A DNA stretch of 64,000 nt, taken from contig NZ_JARXWB010000033.1 in assembly GCF_029892425.1 (NCBI RefSeq), positions 26,138 to 90,137 of the forward strand, read 5' to 3'. The position numbers were made by a program, and so were the translations under genes. Below the pieces are notes generated by a model, which ran no database searches, had not been told where the DNA came from, and saw only the letters and a program-made list of their open reading frames with translations. The stretch is from Bradyrhizobium sp. BR13661. Lineage in GTDB: Bacteria > Pseudomonadota > Alphaproteobacteria > Rhizobiales > Xanthobacteraceae. Below are positions 8,162 to 16,149 of this stretch, piece by piece. Every line of letters starts with the position of its first letter. The stretch's first letter is position 1.

Positions 8162-10396
8162 CTACGACGCCCGTGCCTTTGAGTCGGCCTTGGGGTCGAA
8201 AGGGGCGACATTCGACGTCCACTCTCCTTCCCCGTCCAGTCCGAACAGTTCGGCGACGCGCTTGAGACGGCTGGCGCGCTCGCCGGTGATATCCTCGCTG
8301 GCCGATAACACTTCGCGCATCGTGGCGAAGGCGGCGCGCCGCTGGTTCATGTCGTCAGGCAACAATCCGGGGATCGCCGCAAGCGCGGCCTCGCGATCGA
8401 GCAGCAGCATGAAGAACTGCTCGCGTACGAGCATCTTGAACTCTGCGAGCGACATCCGCGGGCCGATCTGGTCACGCCGGACCTGCCGCAGCGCCTCGAT
8501 GCTGCGCTCGTCGACCATGCCGCGCGCGGAGCCCACATAGAGCAGCGCCCGGATCGCCGCCTCGCGAAGGCCGCCCTCGCCGATGCGGGATTTCAGCTCG
8601 GCAATGCGCTTTGCGAGCATCGCCTGATGCTCGGCCGACATCTCGCGCCGCCGCGACGGCACCGAATTCGGATCGATGCCGAGGGCGGCCTGGAGTACGG
8701 GCGAGCCGTAGATATTAAGGAACAGGGTTTCGCTCAACGCCTCCGCGGCGTCACGCCAGCTATCGAGCGCATGGACGATCTGCTTCGACATCTGCTCCTG
8801 GAATGCCAGGAACGGATTGTCCTTCGAGACCGGCTTGCGATTATCCTCGACGCCGTCGGCTGCCGACTTGATCGTGGACATCCAGGGATTCTTGCTGCTG
8901 AAGATCTCATATTGCAGCCGCAAGGGGTGCATGTTGCGCGCCCAGTCCGCGAGCTGCGGCGTCACCATCCCCTTCACCAGCGGCCGCAGGAATTTCTGAT
9001 AGGCTGCAAGATTAAGCTCGGAGACGCGCTTGGCGGCGGCGAAGCGGCGCTCGTCCTCGGGTGAATTGCCGCCCATGGCCCTGATGTCGTCCAGCGTCCG
9101 GGCCTCGCAGCGCATCACCCATTGGCCGCTCGCGAGATCGGCATTGAGCGTCTCGTTGCCCCGCGCCTCGAACGTCGCCTCATAGAGCCCCGGCGGCAGC
9201 ACATCGATCAGGTCGATATTGCTGGAGAATTCGGCATGTTCCTTCTTCGCCACGCCGCCGGAGACGAAGATGCCGAGATGGCCGATGCTCTCATGCACGG
9301 TGTAGACGATGGTCTGGCCATAGGCCCTGATCTCGTCGACATCGGCGTAGCATTCCAGGATCCAGTCCAGTGCCTGCTGTGGCGGGGTGACGTTGTCGCC
9401 TTTGGAGCAGAACACCACGATCGGCGAGCGGATATTGCGCAGGTCGACCTTCTGCCCATCCGACATCTCGATGCGACCGGCGGCGAGATTGTTGCCGATG
9501 AACAGCTCATCGACGATGAACTGAATCTCCTCGGCATTGAGGTTGACGTGCCCGCCCCACCAGCGCTCGAAATCGAGATAGCGCTCGGCCTCGGTGTCGA
9601 CCTTGGAATAGACGTTGTACTGCTTGGTCCAGAGCGTGTTCGACGGGTTCTGGTTCTCGAAGTTCTGCACCAGCCAGGCGCCGTCGAACTTGCCGCCGCC
9701 GAGGTCGCTGGTCAGCGCCGTCAGCCAGCTGCCGCCCATCAGGCCGCCGGAATATCGCATCGGATACTGGCCGTGCACCCCTGCCCAATAGGCAAGCGGC
9801 GCGCCGGCGATGATCAGGGGGCCGAACAGCTGCGGCCGCAGCGATGCCAGGATCATGACGGCCCAACCGGCCTGGCAATTGCCGATCACGCAGGGCTTGC
9901 CATCGGCATCAGGGTGCCGGCTGATCACCGTCTCGATGAACTTCGCCTCCGCGTGGGCGATGCGCTCGATGGTCTGGCCCGGCATCGGCTCGGGCAGAAA
10001 ACCAATGAAATAGCAGGGATGTCCCGCCCTCATCGCGACGCCGATCTCGCTGTCCGCCTTGAAGCCGCCGATCCCCGGACCGTGGCCCGCGCGCGGATCG
10101 ACCACGATAAACGGCCGCCGGCTCATGTCGATCTCGACATCCTTGGGCGGAATGATGCGCACCAGCGCGTAGTTGACCGGCTCGTCCAGCGTGCGGCCGT
10201 CCGTGATCAATTCGGCGGCATATTGCAGCACATGCGGTGCGGTTTGCGCGACGTGCTCGCGATATTGGTCTCCACGCTGGCGCATGATGTCCATGAACAG
10301 CACACTGCGCTGTCCCGCATCGACCATATATTCCACGGCGGAAGAGACCAGACCCGACATCGGGCCGCCGGGCAGTTTCATATTTTCTGTCGTCAT
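8162..10396 (-). CDS. DUF3141 protein, PHA-synthase-like alpha/beta hydrolase
   Basis: A 744-residue protein with an alpha/beta hydrolase domain in its first half. Its nucleophile motif GNCQAGW places Cys at residue 174, resembling the G-x-C-x-G-G box of polyhydroxyalkanoate synthases, though the first glycine of the final pair is replaced by Ala. A candidate acid (SKGDNVTPP) and histidine (ESIGHLGIF) follow. The second half is helical and of unknown role. ATG 10396 has GAGG 6 nt before it; GTG 10435 is an alternative. It leads the operon with pta, ackA and fabI and sits 55 bp below an FNR/FixK-type box. Whether it polymerises or hydrolyses hydroxyacyl-CoA is not known to me. Confidence 0.85.
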   Translation of the reverse strand: MTTENMKLPGGPMSGLVSSAVEYMVDAGQRSVLFMDIMRQRGDQYREHVAQTAPHVLQYAAELITDGRTLDEPVNYALVRIIPPKDVEIDMSRRPFIVVDPRAGHGPGIGGFKADSEIGVAMRAGHPCYFIGFLPEPMPGQTIERIAHAEAKFIETVISRHPDADGKPCVIGNCQAGWAVMILASLRPQLFGPLIIAGAPLAYWAGVHGQYPMRYSGGLMGGSWLTALTSDLGGGKFDGAWLVQNFENQNPSNTLWTKQYNVYSKVDTEAERYLDFERWWGGHVNLNAEEIQFIVDELFIGNNLAAGRIEMSDGQKVDLRNIRSPIVVFCSKGDNVTPPQQALDWILECYADVDEIRAYGQTIVYTVHESIGHLGIFVSGGVAKKEHAEFSSNIDLIDVLPPGLYEATFEARGNETLNADLASGQWVMRCEARTLDDIRAMGGNSPEDERRFAAAKRVSELNLAAYQKFLRPLVKGMVTPQLADWARNMHPLRLQYEIFSSKNPWMSTIKSAADGVEDNRKPVSKDNPFLAFQEQMSKQIVHALDSWRDAAEALSETLFLNIYGSPVLQAALGIDPNSVPSRRREMSAEHQAMLAKRIAELKSRIGEGGLREAAIRALLYVGSARGMVDERSIEALRQVRRDQIGPRMSLAEFKMLVREQFFMLLLDREAALAAIPGLLPDDMNQRRAAFATMREVLSASEDITGERASRLKRVAELFGLDGEGEWTSNVAPFDPKADSKARAS

Positions 10397-10449
10397 GTTC
10401 GACCTCGCCGTCGCGCATGACCATTCAATGTGCACTGCGTCAGAGGACG

Positions 10450-10463
10450 TTGATTTAGGTCAA
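10450..10463. promoter_or_regulatory. FNR/FixK-type box upstream of the DUF3141-pta-ackA-fabI operon
   Basis: TTGATTTAGGTCAA differs from the box at 1518 by one base. Its centre is 60 bp from the ATG at 10396, consistent with a start site at -41.5 and a leader near 19 nt. It overlaps the stop codon of the AI-2E-type gene, so the operon appears to start its own transcript here. Confidence 0.7.
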
Positions 10464-11551
10464 CGGTCAGCAACAACATCCGACGCCGGCGCGGCACGTT
10501 CGATGCGGATCCAGGCCGCCGCGAGTTCCCAGGCAACCGCTAGAATGATCGGCCCGATGAAGAGACCGATGATCCCGTGCGCAAGCGTTCCGCCGATCAC
10601 GCCGATCAAGATCACCAGCGTCGGCGTGGTCAGCCCGCGTCCCATCACCAGCGGTTTCAAGATGTTGTCGAGGAGACCGACGATGACGAGGAATATCGTC
10701 AGAGGCAGTGCCGTGGTCACGTCCTTATCCATCCATAGCCAGATGATGACGGGAATAAGGACAATCGCCGCGCCGATCTGCACGATCGACAGCAACAGAA
10801 CGATGACAGCGAGCAGGCCCGCGCTCGGAATGGCCGCGAGCTTGAAGCCGATGCCGGCCAGCAAGGCCTGAATGATCGCAACGCCGATCACGCCCTGCGA
10901 CACCGCGCGGATGGTCGCACCGGAGAGCTCCAGAAAATGCTCGCTCTGCTCAGGCACGATCCGGAACAGGAAACCGCGGATCGCGCCGGCGAGCTGTGGC
11001 CCGTACGGAAAAAGGAGTCCGGCGACCAGCACCGACAGCAGGAACTGCAGCGTACCGATGCCGGCGCTGCCGGCAAATGACAACATGAACCCGGCGACCG
11101 GCTTCAGATATGGCGTCACCTCGCGCAGCACCGCGCGGACATTGGTGTAGGCCAGATTCCAGAGATCGTAGAGCTGAGGACCGATCAAAGGCCAACTCTT
11201 GATCTGCTCGGGCGCGGCCTGAAGCGCGAGATCACCGGCACTGATCTGGCTTGCGATATCCCTGATACCCTCGACGGCGCCGAGTCCCAGCCACGCCGCG
11301 GGGCCGATGACAATGCCGAGCATGACCACAGTGAGAATAGCCGCCGCGATGCGCGGGCTGCCGCCCAGGATTTTCGCGAGCGAACTGAAAACCGGATAGA
11401 ACGCCACCGCCAGCACCGCACTCCAGGTCAGGATCGGTATGAACGGCTTGACGATCAGGAAGGTCCAGATGATCAGCAGCGCCAGCAATGCAAGCCGGAT
11501 CACGAGCTGAACGACGGCGTCTGCAGGTAGAAGGCTGCGAATTGTCTTCAC
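10460..11551 (-). CDS. AI-2E family (PerM/TqsA-type) membrane protein, copy 1
   Basis: The 363-residue polytopic membrane protein has about seven or eight hydrophobic segments, including LALLALLIIWTFLIV near residues 16-30 and the C-terminal GVIGGTLAHGIIGLFIGP motif typical of the AI-2E transporter family. Members have been linked to autoinducer-2 export, ion antiport or envelope functions; the substrate cannot be inferred. It starts with GTG, as does its paralogue at 29717-30817, and both proteins share most of their length. An FNR/FixK-type box at 11618 lies about 73 bp before the start. Confidence 0.88.
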   Translation of the reverse strand: MKTIRSLLPADAVVQLVIRLALLALLIIWTFLIVKPFIPILTWSAVLAVAFYPVFSSLAKILGGSPRIAAAILTVVMLGIVIGPAAWLGLGAVEGIRDIASQISAGDLALQAAPEQIKSWPLIGPQLYDLWNLAYTNVRAVLREVTPYLKPVAGFMLSFAGSAGIGTLQFLLSVLVAGLLFPYGPQLAGAIRGFLFRIVPEQSEHFLELSGATIRAVSQGVIGVAIIQALLAGIGFKLAAIPSAGLLAVIVLLLSIVQIGAAIVLIPVIIWLWMDKDVTTALPLTIFLVIVGLLDNILKPLVMGRGLTTPTLVILIGVIGGTLAHGIIGLFIGPIILAVAWELAAAWIRIERAAPASDVVADR

Positions 11552-11617
11552 GATCTGGACCTTGTCTTGCGGAACGGCGGTTTCGGCGAGCGTAGTGGCC
11601 CAGCTCCCGAAATTGGG

Positions 11618-11631
11618 TTGATCCAGATCAA
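11618..11631. promoter_or_regulatory. FNR/FixK-type box, near-perfect palindrome
   Basis: TTGATCCAGATCAA is the best FNR-type match in the window, with both TTGAT and ATCAA half sites intact. It lies almost midway between GTG 11551 (minus) and ATG 11687 (plus), at distances that would allow class II activation in either direction with leaders of about 20-30 nt. Confidence 0.75.
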
Positions 11632-11686
11632 GCGATTTACGGCGATCGACGGCGTTATCGGCTCAGGAGCTTCGCGAGATCACCGC

Positions 11687-12239
11687 ATGACAGATACCGC
11701 ACATTATCTGCGTCATGAGCAATTGCGCGACGGCGCGCCAGTCGACATCCGCGCGCAACGCCCCGACGACGAAGCTGGAATGCTCGCCGCGCTGGACCAG
11801 ACTAGCACGCAGTCGCGTCAGCGCCGCTTCTTCATCCCGAAGCTAGCACTTCTCGGACAAGGAGCGCGACTTCTTCATGGAGATCGATTTCGTGCAGCAT
11901 GTTGCGCTGGTGGCCTGTGTGGACGATGCAGGCCGCAGCAGCATCGTCGGCGGCGGCCGTTACGTCGTCGCCAAGCCGGGCAGTGCCGAGATGGCGTTCA
12001 TGGTGATTGACGCCTGGCAGGGCCGCGGCATCGGCACGATGCTCGCGCGTCACCTCATCGCAATCGCGCGCGAGGCCGGGCTGACCGAGCTGGTCGCGGA
12101 AGTCCTGCGCGAGAATATTGCGATGCGCCGCGTGTTCGAGCGGCTGGGCTTCGTGGCCGGCGCCAGGAGCGATCCCGACACGATCCATCTGGTGCTGGAC
12201 CTCACCGGCTTACCGCAAGACGGTGCTGCACTGCGCTAA
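11687..12239 (+). pseudogene. GNAT acetyltransferase with a one-base frameshift
   Basis: The N-terminal part (MTDTAHYLRHEQLRDG... to FIPK) reads in one frame to about 11842, and the rest (FSDKERDFFMEIDFV, then the acetyl-CoA loop QGRGIGTM) reads in another to the stop at 12239. The break is at CTAG (11843-11846), where four bases sit between codons that should be three apart, implying a +1 insertion. Joined, they give a normal GNAT of about 183 residues. The FNR/FixK-type box at 11618 is correctly spaced for this gene. This is either a real null allele, a sequencing error, or less likely a programmed shift. Confidence 0.75.
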
Positions 12240-12327
12240 TCCTGTCCCCTGCTCTATCCATCTGCCTGAAAAAGCCAGGAGACAAGCCGCTGGAAAGGTG
12301 TAGGATTCGACAAAACGGAGGAGCGGC

Positions 12328-12498
12328 ATGTTTGAAATCACCGGTTTCGACACGGCGGGCGTCGTCAACCTCAAGCGGGAGTCTCTCGCCGCCGCCCTGA
12401 AGAAGGCCAGGGAGTTGATCCAGGACGGGTGCCACGACGTCCAGATTGTCGACCCCAATGGTCGAGTCTACACCTCCTTCGAGGAGCAGGCCGCCTAG
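12328..12498 (+). CDS. Small protein of 56 residues, unknown function
   Basis: ATG 12328 follows a strong GGAGGAGCGG ribosome site, and the frame is short but clean: it starts MFEITGFDTAGVV, has a basic-acidic helix rich in Ala and Lys, and ends FEEQAA. It may be cytoplasmic. The clear Shine-Dalgarno and regular codon use are the main support. I do not recognise the family. Confidence 0.6.
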   Translation: MFEITGFDTAGVVNLKRESLAAALKKARELIQDGCHDVQIVDPNGRVYTSFEEQAA

Positions 12499-12729
12499 CC
12501 GCCCCGCATATCTCCCCATCGCATCAACTCCTTCCGATCGAGCAAGCGCATCTTGTGCGATGCGGCGAGCGTTCCGCCGCGTGGCGAGAAGCAGCTTCCA
12601 AAGCTGGATGGAAGCGCCATTGCGGTGCGGCACGCCTGCTGCAAGCTCGCGTTTGCCATGTCGTTGCCAATCAACTGAATTGAGCGCACGCTCCCTTCAG
12701 GCGCGCAGACGCCACAGAGGGAGCGAAAC

Positions 12730-12972
12730 ATGAAGGAACCCGGCCTGGATGGTCGCCACCGGGACAAGGATGGCGCGATCAGCAAGAAGCACGGCAACAC
12801 GCTGGTCGGTACGTTGCGCAAGATCTATGGAAAGGGTTTTGCGGCCGGATATCCGGATGCGACGACACTCAGCGAGGTCTTGCATCAGTTGAACGAGACG
12901 TCGCTAAGCCAGTTGCGCCGCGATCATGACACCGGGCATTTGGGCCACAAGATCGACCACGTCCCGAAGTGA
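12730..12972 (+). CDS. Small basic protein of 80 residues, unknown function
   Basis: ATG 12730 follows GGGAGCGAAAC. The protein is soluble and charged (DGRHRDKDGAISKKHGNTLVG near the start, LRRDHDTGHLGHK near the end). The central part TLRKIYGKGFAAGYPD resembles small conserved rhizobial proteins, but no function is known to me. It lies alone between other small genes on the same strand. Confidence 0.65.
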   Translation: MKEPGLDGRHRDKDGAISKKHGNTLVGTLRKIYGKGFAAGYPDATTLSEVLHQLNETSLSQLRRDHDTGHLGHKIDHVPK

Positions 12973-13091
12973 CTGCCCTCACTCCGACGCCGACCCGGCA
13001 CGCCACCTGATCGGTCACGTCCCGCACTTGGCGCAGACCGTTGAGCCGCCCGATAGCGGGCGCTAGGATGAGCCTTTTTACGGAGGCTCAT

Positions 13092-13334
13092 TTGAAACAG
13101 GTCATGATTGCTGTCGCAGCTGTCGCGCTGCTCTCCACCTCGCCTGCCCGATCCCAGCCGCTCGTCGATCCCAGCAAGGTTGCGCCCGAATACCGCGAGG
13201 CCGCCGAAAAGCGCCGCGCCGAGCAGCTCCGTCAGCGCGAATGCGCCCAGAAAGCTGATTTGGTGAAGGTGCTGCCGCGCGATCGGGCCGACTTCGTCAA
13301 TCGCTGCCTGGATGCGATGGCTGCGAAGCAATAG
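13092..13334 (+). CDS. Small exported protein of 80 residues
   Basis: A TTG start at 13092 is chosen because GGAGG precedes it by 5 nt; ATG 13068 and ATG 13104 are alternatives. The N-terminus MKQVMIAVAAVALLSTSPARSQ is a good signal peptide with probable cleavage after ARSQ or nearby. The mature part is short, charged and carries two cysteines (RECAQK and NRCLDA) that could form a disulfide in the periplasm. Function unknown. Confidence 0.65.
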   Translation: MKQVMIAVAAVALLSTSPARSQPLVDPSKVAPEYREAAEKRRAEQLRQRECAQKADLVKVLPRDRADFVNRCLDAMAAKQ

Positions 13335-13416
13335 TCCGCGCAAATGGCCTTTAGGCTTTCTTCAGATATTCGGCTCACCTTGGCCGCCGATTTTCAGTGT
13401 TCATTGTTGTCGCCGC

Positions 13417-13707
13417 ATGAGTTCCGTCCAGATCCAGTGCACGCGTTGCAAGACGATGTTTCGCGATCGGGCGGGACGGCTGCAGGACGGCTATTCCAGA
13501 CAGTGTCCCAGTTGCGAGGTGGTGCTGTTCTTCGCCGAGGACTCGCCCCATCCGTTCATCAAGCGGGCCATGAAAAGCGCGCGCAGGGTCCGGAAGGAAC
13601 AGCGCGAGGCCGAGGCGGTCAGGATCACGGCCCCGCAAGAACCGCGCGTTGCTCCCCGCTCGCGATCCTCAGTAAGTCGTGCGCGGGCACAGGGCCGATC
13701 AGATTAG
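13417..13707 (+). CDS. Zinc-ribbon protein, 96 residues
   Basis: The N-terminal half has two CxxC pairs (CTRC at 8-11 and CPSC further on) spaced as in an MJ0042-like zinc ribbon. The C-terminal half is strongly basic (RAMKSARRVRKEQREAE, then Arg-rich to the end) and probably disordered or nucleic-acid-binding. It is convergent with the LysR gene, with 6 bp between their stops. The exact role is unknown. Confidence 0.7.
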   Translation: MSSVQIQCTRCKTMFRDRAGRLQDGYSRQCPSCEVVLFFAEDSPHPFIKRAMKSARRVRKEQREAEAVRITAPQEPRVAPRSRSSVSRARAQGRSD

Positions 13708-13713
13708 CGTTGA

Positions 13714-14634
13714 TCAGGTCGTCTCGATCCAGATGCCAGCGTCCGATTGTGCGCGGATATGGTCGACCAGAAAGTCCGAAAACACCCTGATCTTCGCCGG
13801 CAGCCGGACGCGGTTCTGATAGGCCACGTTCATCGTCAGCAACGGCAGTTCCCAGTCGGTCAGGACAGGCACGAGCCTGCCGGAGGCGATGTCGCTCTGG
13901 ACGATATAGAGCGGCTGGATCAGGATGCCGAGCCCTGCGCGCGCAGCGCCGCAGATGATCTGGCCATCATTGCTATCGAGCGTCGGCGCAATCCGGACGG
14001 TCTGCGTCGCACTGCCCTTGCTCAATCGCAGCGAATAGGGATCGTTGGCGAGGTTGTAGACCAGCATGTCGTGACGCGCGAGATCGGCGGGATGCGCAGG
14101 CGTGCCGTGCGTCTCCAGATAGGATGGCGCGGCCGCCAGCACGCGGCGCATCTGCCCGATGCGACGGATGATGATGTTGGAATCCGGCTCCTGCTCGCGC
14201 GTGCGGATCGCAACGTCGATGCCGGCCTCGATGAAATCAGGGTAGCGGTTGGCGGCGATGATCTGGACGTCGAGCTTTGGGTAGAGCTTGCGAAACGCCG
14301 GCAGCATCGGCGCCATGTAGATCATCGCAAAGGACAGCGAGCTGGTGACGCGCAGCATGCCCTTGGGCGACAGCGCACGATCGCTGACGGCGTCTTCGGC
14401 CTCCGCAAGCTCGTTCAGCAGCGTGCCGCAACGCTGCAGCAGCTCCTGCCCGGCCTCGGTCAGCCATTGCCGGCGCGTATTGCGCTCGATCAGCCGGACC
14501 GCGAGCCGCTCCTCCAGCGCGCTGAGGTGCCGGCTTGCCGCCGCGTTCGACATCCGCAAGCTATCGGCGGCCTTGGAGAGGCTGCCGAACTCGGCTGTCT
14601 TCGAGAATACCTCGAGCTGGAGCAGGCGGTCCAT
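13714..14634 (-). CDS. LysR-family transcriptional regulator
   Basis: The 306-residue protein has a classic LysR N-terminal winged helix (LQLEVFSKTAEFGSLSKAAD, then RHLSALEERLAVRLIERNTRR) and an effector-binding domain from about residue 90 (SPKGMLRVTSSLSFA). It is divergent from the hydroxyquinol/ABC operon, with about 107 bp of AT-rich intergenic DNA, and so is the likely activator of that operon, responding to a pathway substrate or intermediate. Confidence 0.92.
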   Translation of the reverse strand: MDRLLQLEVFSKTAEFGSLSKAADSLRMSNAAASRHLSALEERLAVRLIERNTRRQWLTEAGQELLQRCGTLLNELAEAEDAVSDRALSPKGMLRVTSSLSFAMIYMAPMLPAFRKLYPKLDVQIIAANRYPDFIEAGIDVAIRTREQEPDSNIIIRRIGQMRRVLAAAPSYLETHGTPAHPADLARHDMLVYNLANDPYSLRLSKGSATQTVRIAPTLDSNDGQIICGAARAGLGILIQPLYIVQSDIASGRLVPVLTDWELPLLTMNVAYQNRVRLPAKIRVFSDFLVDHIRAQSDAGIWIETT

Positions 14635-14741
14635 TCTTCCTCATAGTGGAAAAGAGACTTACGATTTTTGGTCTTTATTTCCGATTTCTGCAAGGCAAAA
14701 TGCGCTCAACAAGAAAGATCACAGGCGAGGAATTCAGGGAA
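14635..14741. promoter_or_regulatory. Divergent promoter region of the LysR gene and the catabolic operon
   Basis: This short AT-rich stretch (for example TTACGATTTTTGGTCTTTA) contrasts with the GC-rich surroundings and separates the divergent LysR and Dabb genes. A LysR T-N11-A site is expected here, but I cannot fix its position with certainty. Confidence 0.45.
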
Positions 14742-15068
14742 ATGTCGGGTCCGATCAAGCACATCGTGATGTGGCGGCTGCGCGCGGAGACGGCCGCAGA
14801 ACGCCTGGCGGCCCGGACCAAGGTCAAAACCCTGTTTGAGGGCCTCAAGGGCCGGATCGACGGCCTCACCCATATCGAGGTCGGCGTCGATGTCAGCGAT
14901 GTCGATTACGCCTGCGACGTTGTCCTCGTCACCGAGTTTACCGACAGCAGCGCCTTGAAGGCCTACGCCACCCATCCGGAACATCTGCGGGTGCGCGAGG
15001 AGCTCGGCGACTTGCGGATCGGACGCTTCCAGGTGGATTATCCCGTTAAACAAGAGACCGGCGCATGA
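14742..15068 (+). CDS. Dabb-domain (stress-responsive A/B barrel) protein
   Basis: The 108-residue protein matches the Dabb dimeric ferredoxin-like barrel: IKHIVMWRLR at the N-terminus, the GRIDGLTHIEVGVDV strand and the ACDVVLVTEFTDSSALKAYATHPEH segment with its conserved YxxHPxH-like ending. Such proteins often act on small aromatic or polyketide intermediates. It overlaps the maleylacetate reductase by ATGA and opens the catabolic operon, so it may handle an unstable ring intermediate. Confidence 0.85.
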   Translation: MSGPIKHIVMWRLRAETAAERLAARTKVKTLFEGLKGRIDGLTHIEVGVDVSDVDYACDVVLVTEFTDSSALKAYATHPEHLRVREELGDLRIGRFQVDYPVKQETGA

Positions 15069-16144
15069 TCGGTTCGTTCACGTTTGAGAACCTGCCCTGC
15101 CGCGTCGTGTTCGGCAGCGGCACGTTGGCCGCGGCCAGGGCCGAGGTCGAGCGGCTGGGCGGCAAGCGCGCGCTGGTACTGACGACGCCGCAGCAGGAAG
15201 CGCAGGGCAAGGCGCTCGGTTTAACACTCGGCCCGCTCTATGCCGGCCTGTTTGCCGGCGCCGCCATGCACACGCCGATCGAAGTCACCGAGCGCGCAAT
15301 CGCAGCGATGAAGGATTGCGACGCCGACTGCGTGGTCGCGCTCGGCGGCGGCTCGACGACCGGCCTTGGCAAGGCGCTGGCCTTGCGCACCGGAATCAAC
15401 CAGCTCTGCATCCCCACCACCTATGCCGGCTCGGAAATGACGCCGATCCTCGGCCAGACCGAAAAAGGCCTGAAGACCACGGTGCGCGATGTCGCCGTGC
15501 TGCCGGAGACCGTGATCTACGACGTCGATTTGACGATGACGCTGCCGGTTGGCCTCACGGCTACATCAGGCATCAACGCCATCGCCCATGCGGTCGAGGC
15601 GCTCTATGCGCGCGACACCAACCCTGTCACATCGCTGATGGCGGAAGAAGGGATCCGCGCGCTGGCACGTGCCCTGCCCGCGATTGCCGCCAAGCCCGAC
15701 GATCGCGCCGCGCGCAGCGATGCACTTTACGGCGCATGGCTGTGCGGCGTGTGCCTCGGTACCGTCGGCATGGCCCTGCATCACAAGCTCTGTCACACGC
15801 TCGGCGGCACGTTCGACCTGCCGCATGCCGAGACGCACACGATCGTGCTGCCACATGCGCTGGCCTATAACGCGCCCGCGGTGCCCGAGGCCATGGCGCG
15901 GATCGCGCCTGCGATCGGTGCGTCGGATGCATCGCAAGGACTCTTCGATTTGGCCAGGCGGCTGGGCGCCAAGGTCGCGCTGCGCGATATCGGCATGCCC
16001 GAGAGCGGCATCGACAAGGCGGCTGACCTCGCGGTCACCAATGCCTACTGGAATCCGCGCCCGCTCGAGCGGGGCGCCATCCGCGACCTGATCGCGCGCG
16101 CCTGGGCCGGCGAGCCGCCGGTCGCCAACAAAGCGGCGGCATAA
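15065..16144 (+). CDS. Maleylacetate reductase
   Basis: The 359-residue protein belongs to the iron-containing alcohol dehydrogenase family. It shows the NAD-binding GGGSTTGLGKA near residue 95, PTTYAGSEMTP and the metal-ligand region HHKLCHTLGGTFDLPH, all typical of maleylacetate reductases. These reduce maleylacetate to 3-oxoadipate. The intradiol dioxygenase three genes later would supply the maleylacetate from hydroxyquinol, so the assignment is backed by context. No frameshift or truncation. Confidence 0.9.
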   Translation: MIGSFTFENLPCRVVFGSGTLAAARAEVERLGGKRALVLTTPQQEAQGKALGLTLGPLYAGLFAGAAMHTPIEVTERAIAAMKDCDADCVVALGGGSTTGLGKALALRTGINQLCIPTTYAGSEMTPILGQTEKGLKTTVRDVAVLPETVIYDVDLTMTLPVGLTATSGINAIAHAVEALYARDTNPVTSLMAEEGIRALARALPAIAAKPDDRAARSDALYGAWLCGVCLGTVGMALHHKLCHTLGGTFDLPHAETHTIVLPHALAYNAPAVPEAMARIAPAIGASDASQGLFDLARRLGAKVALRDIGMPESGIDKAADLAVTNAYWNPRPLERGAIRDLIARAWAGEPPVANKAAA

Positions 16145-16149
16145 CCGAC

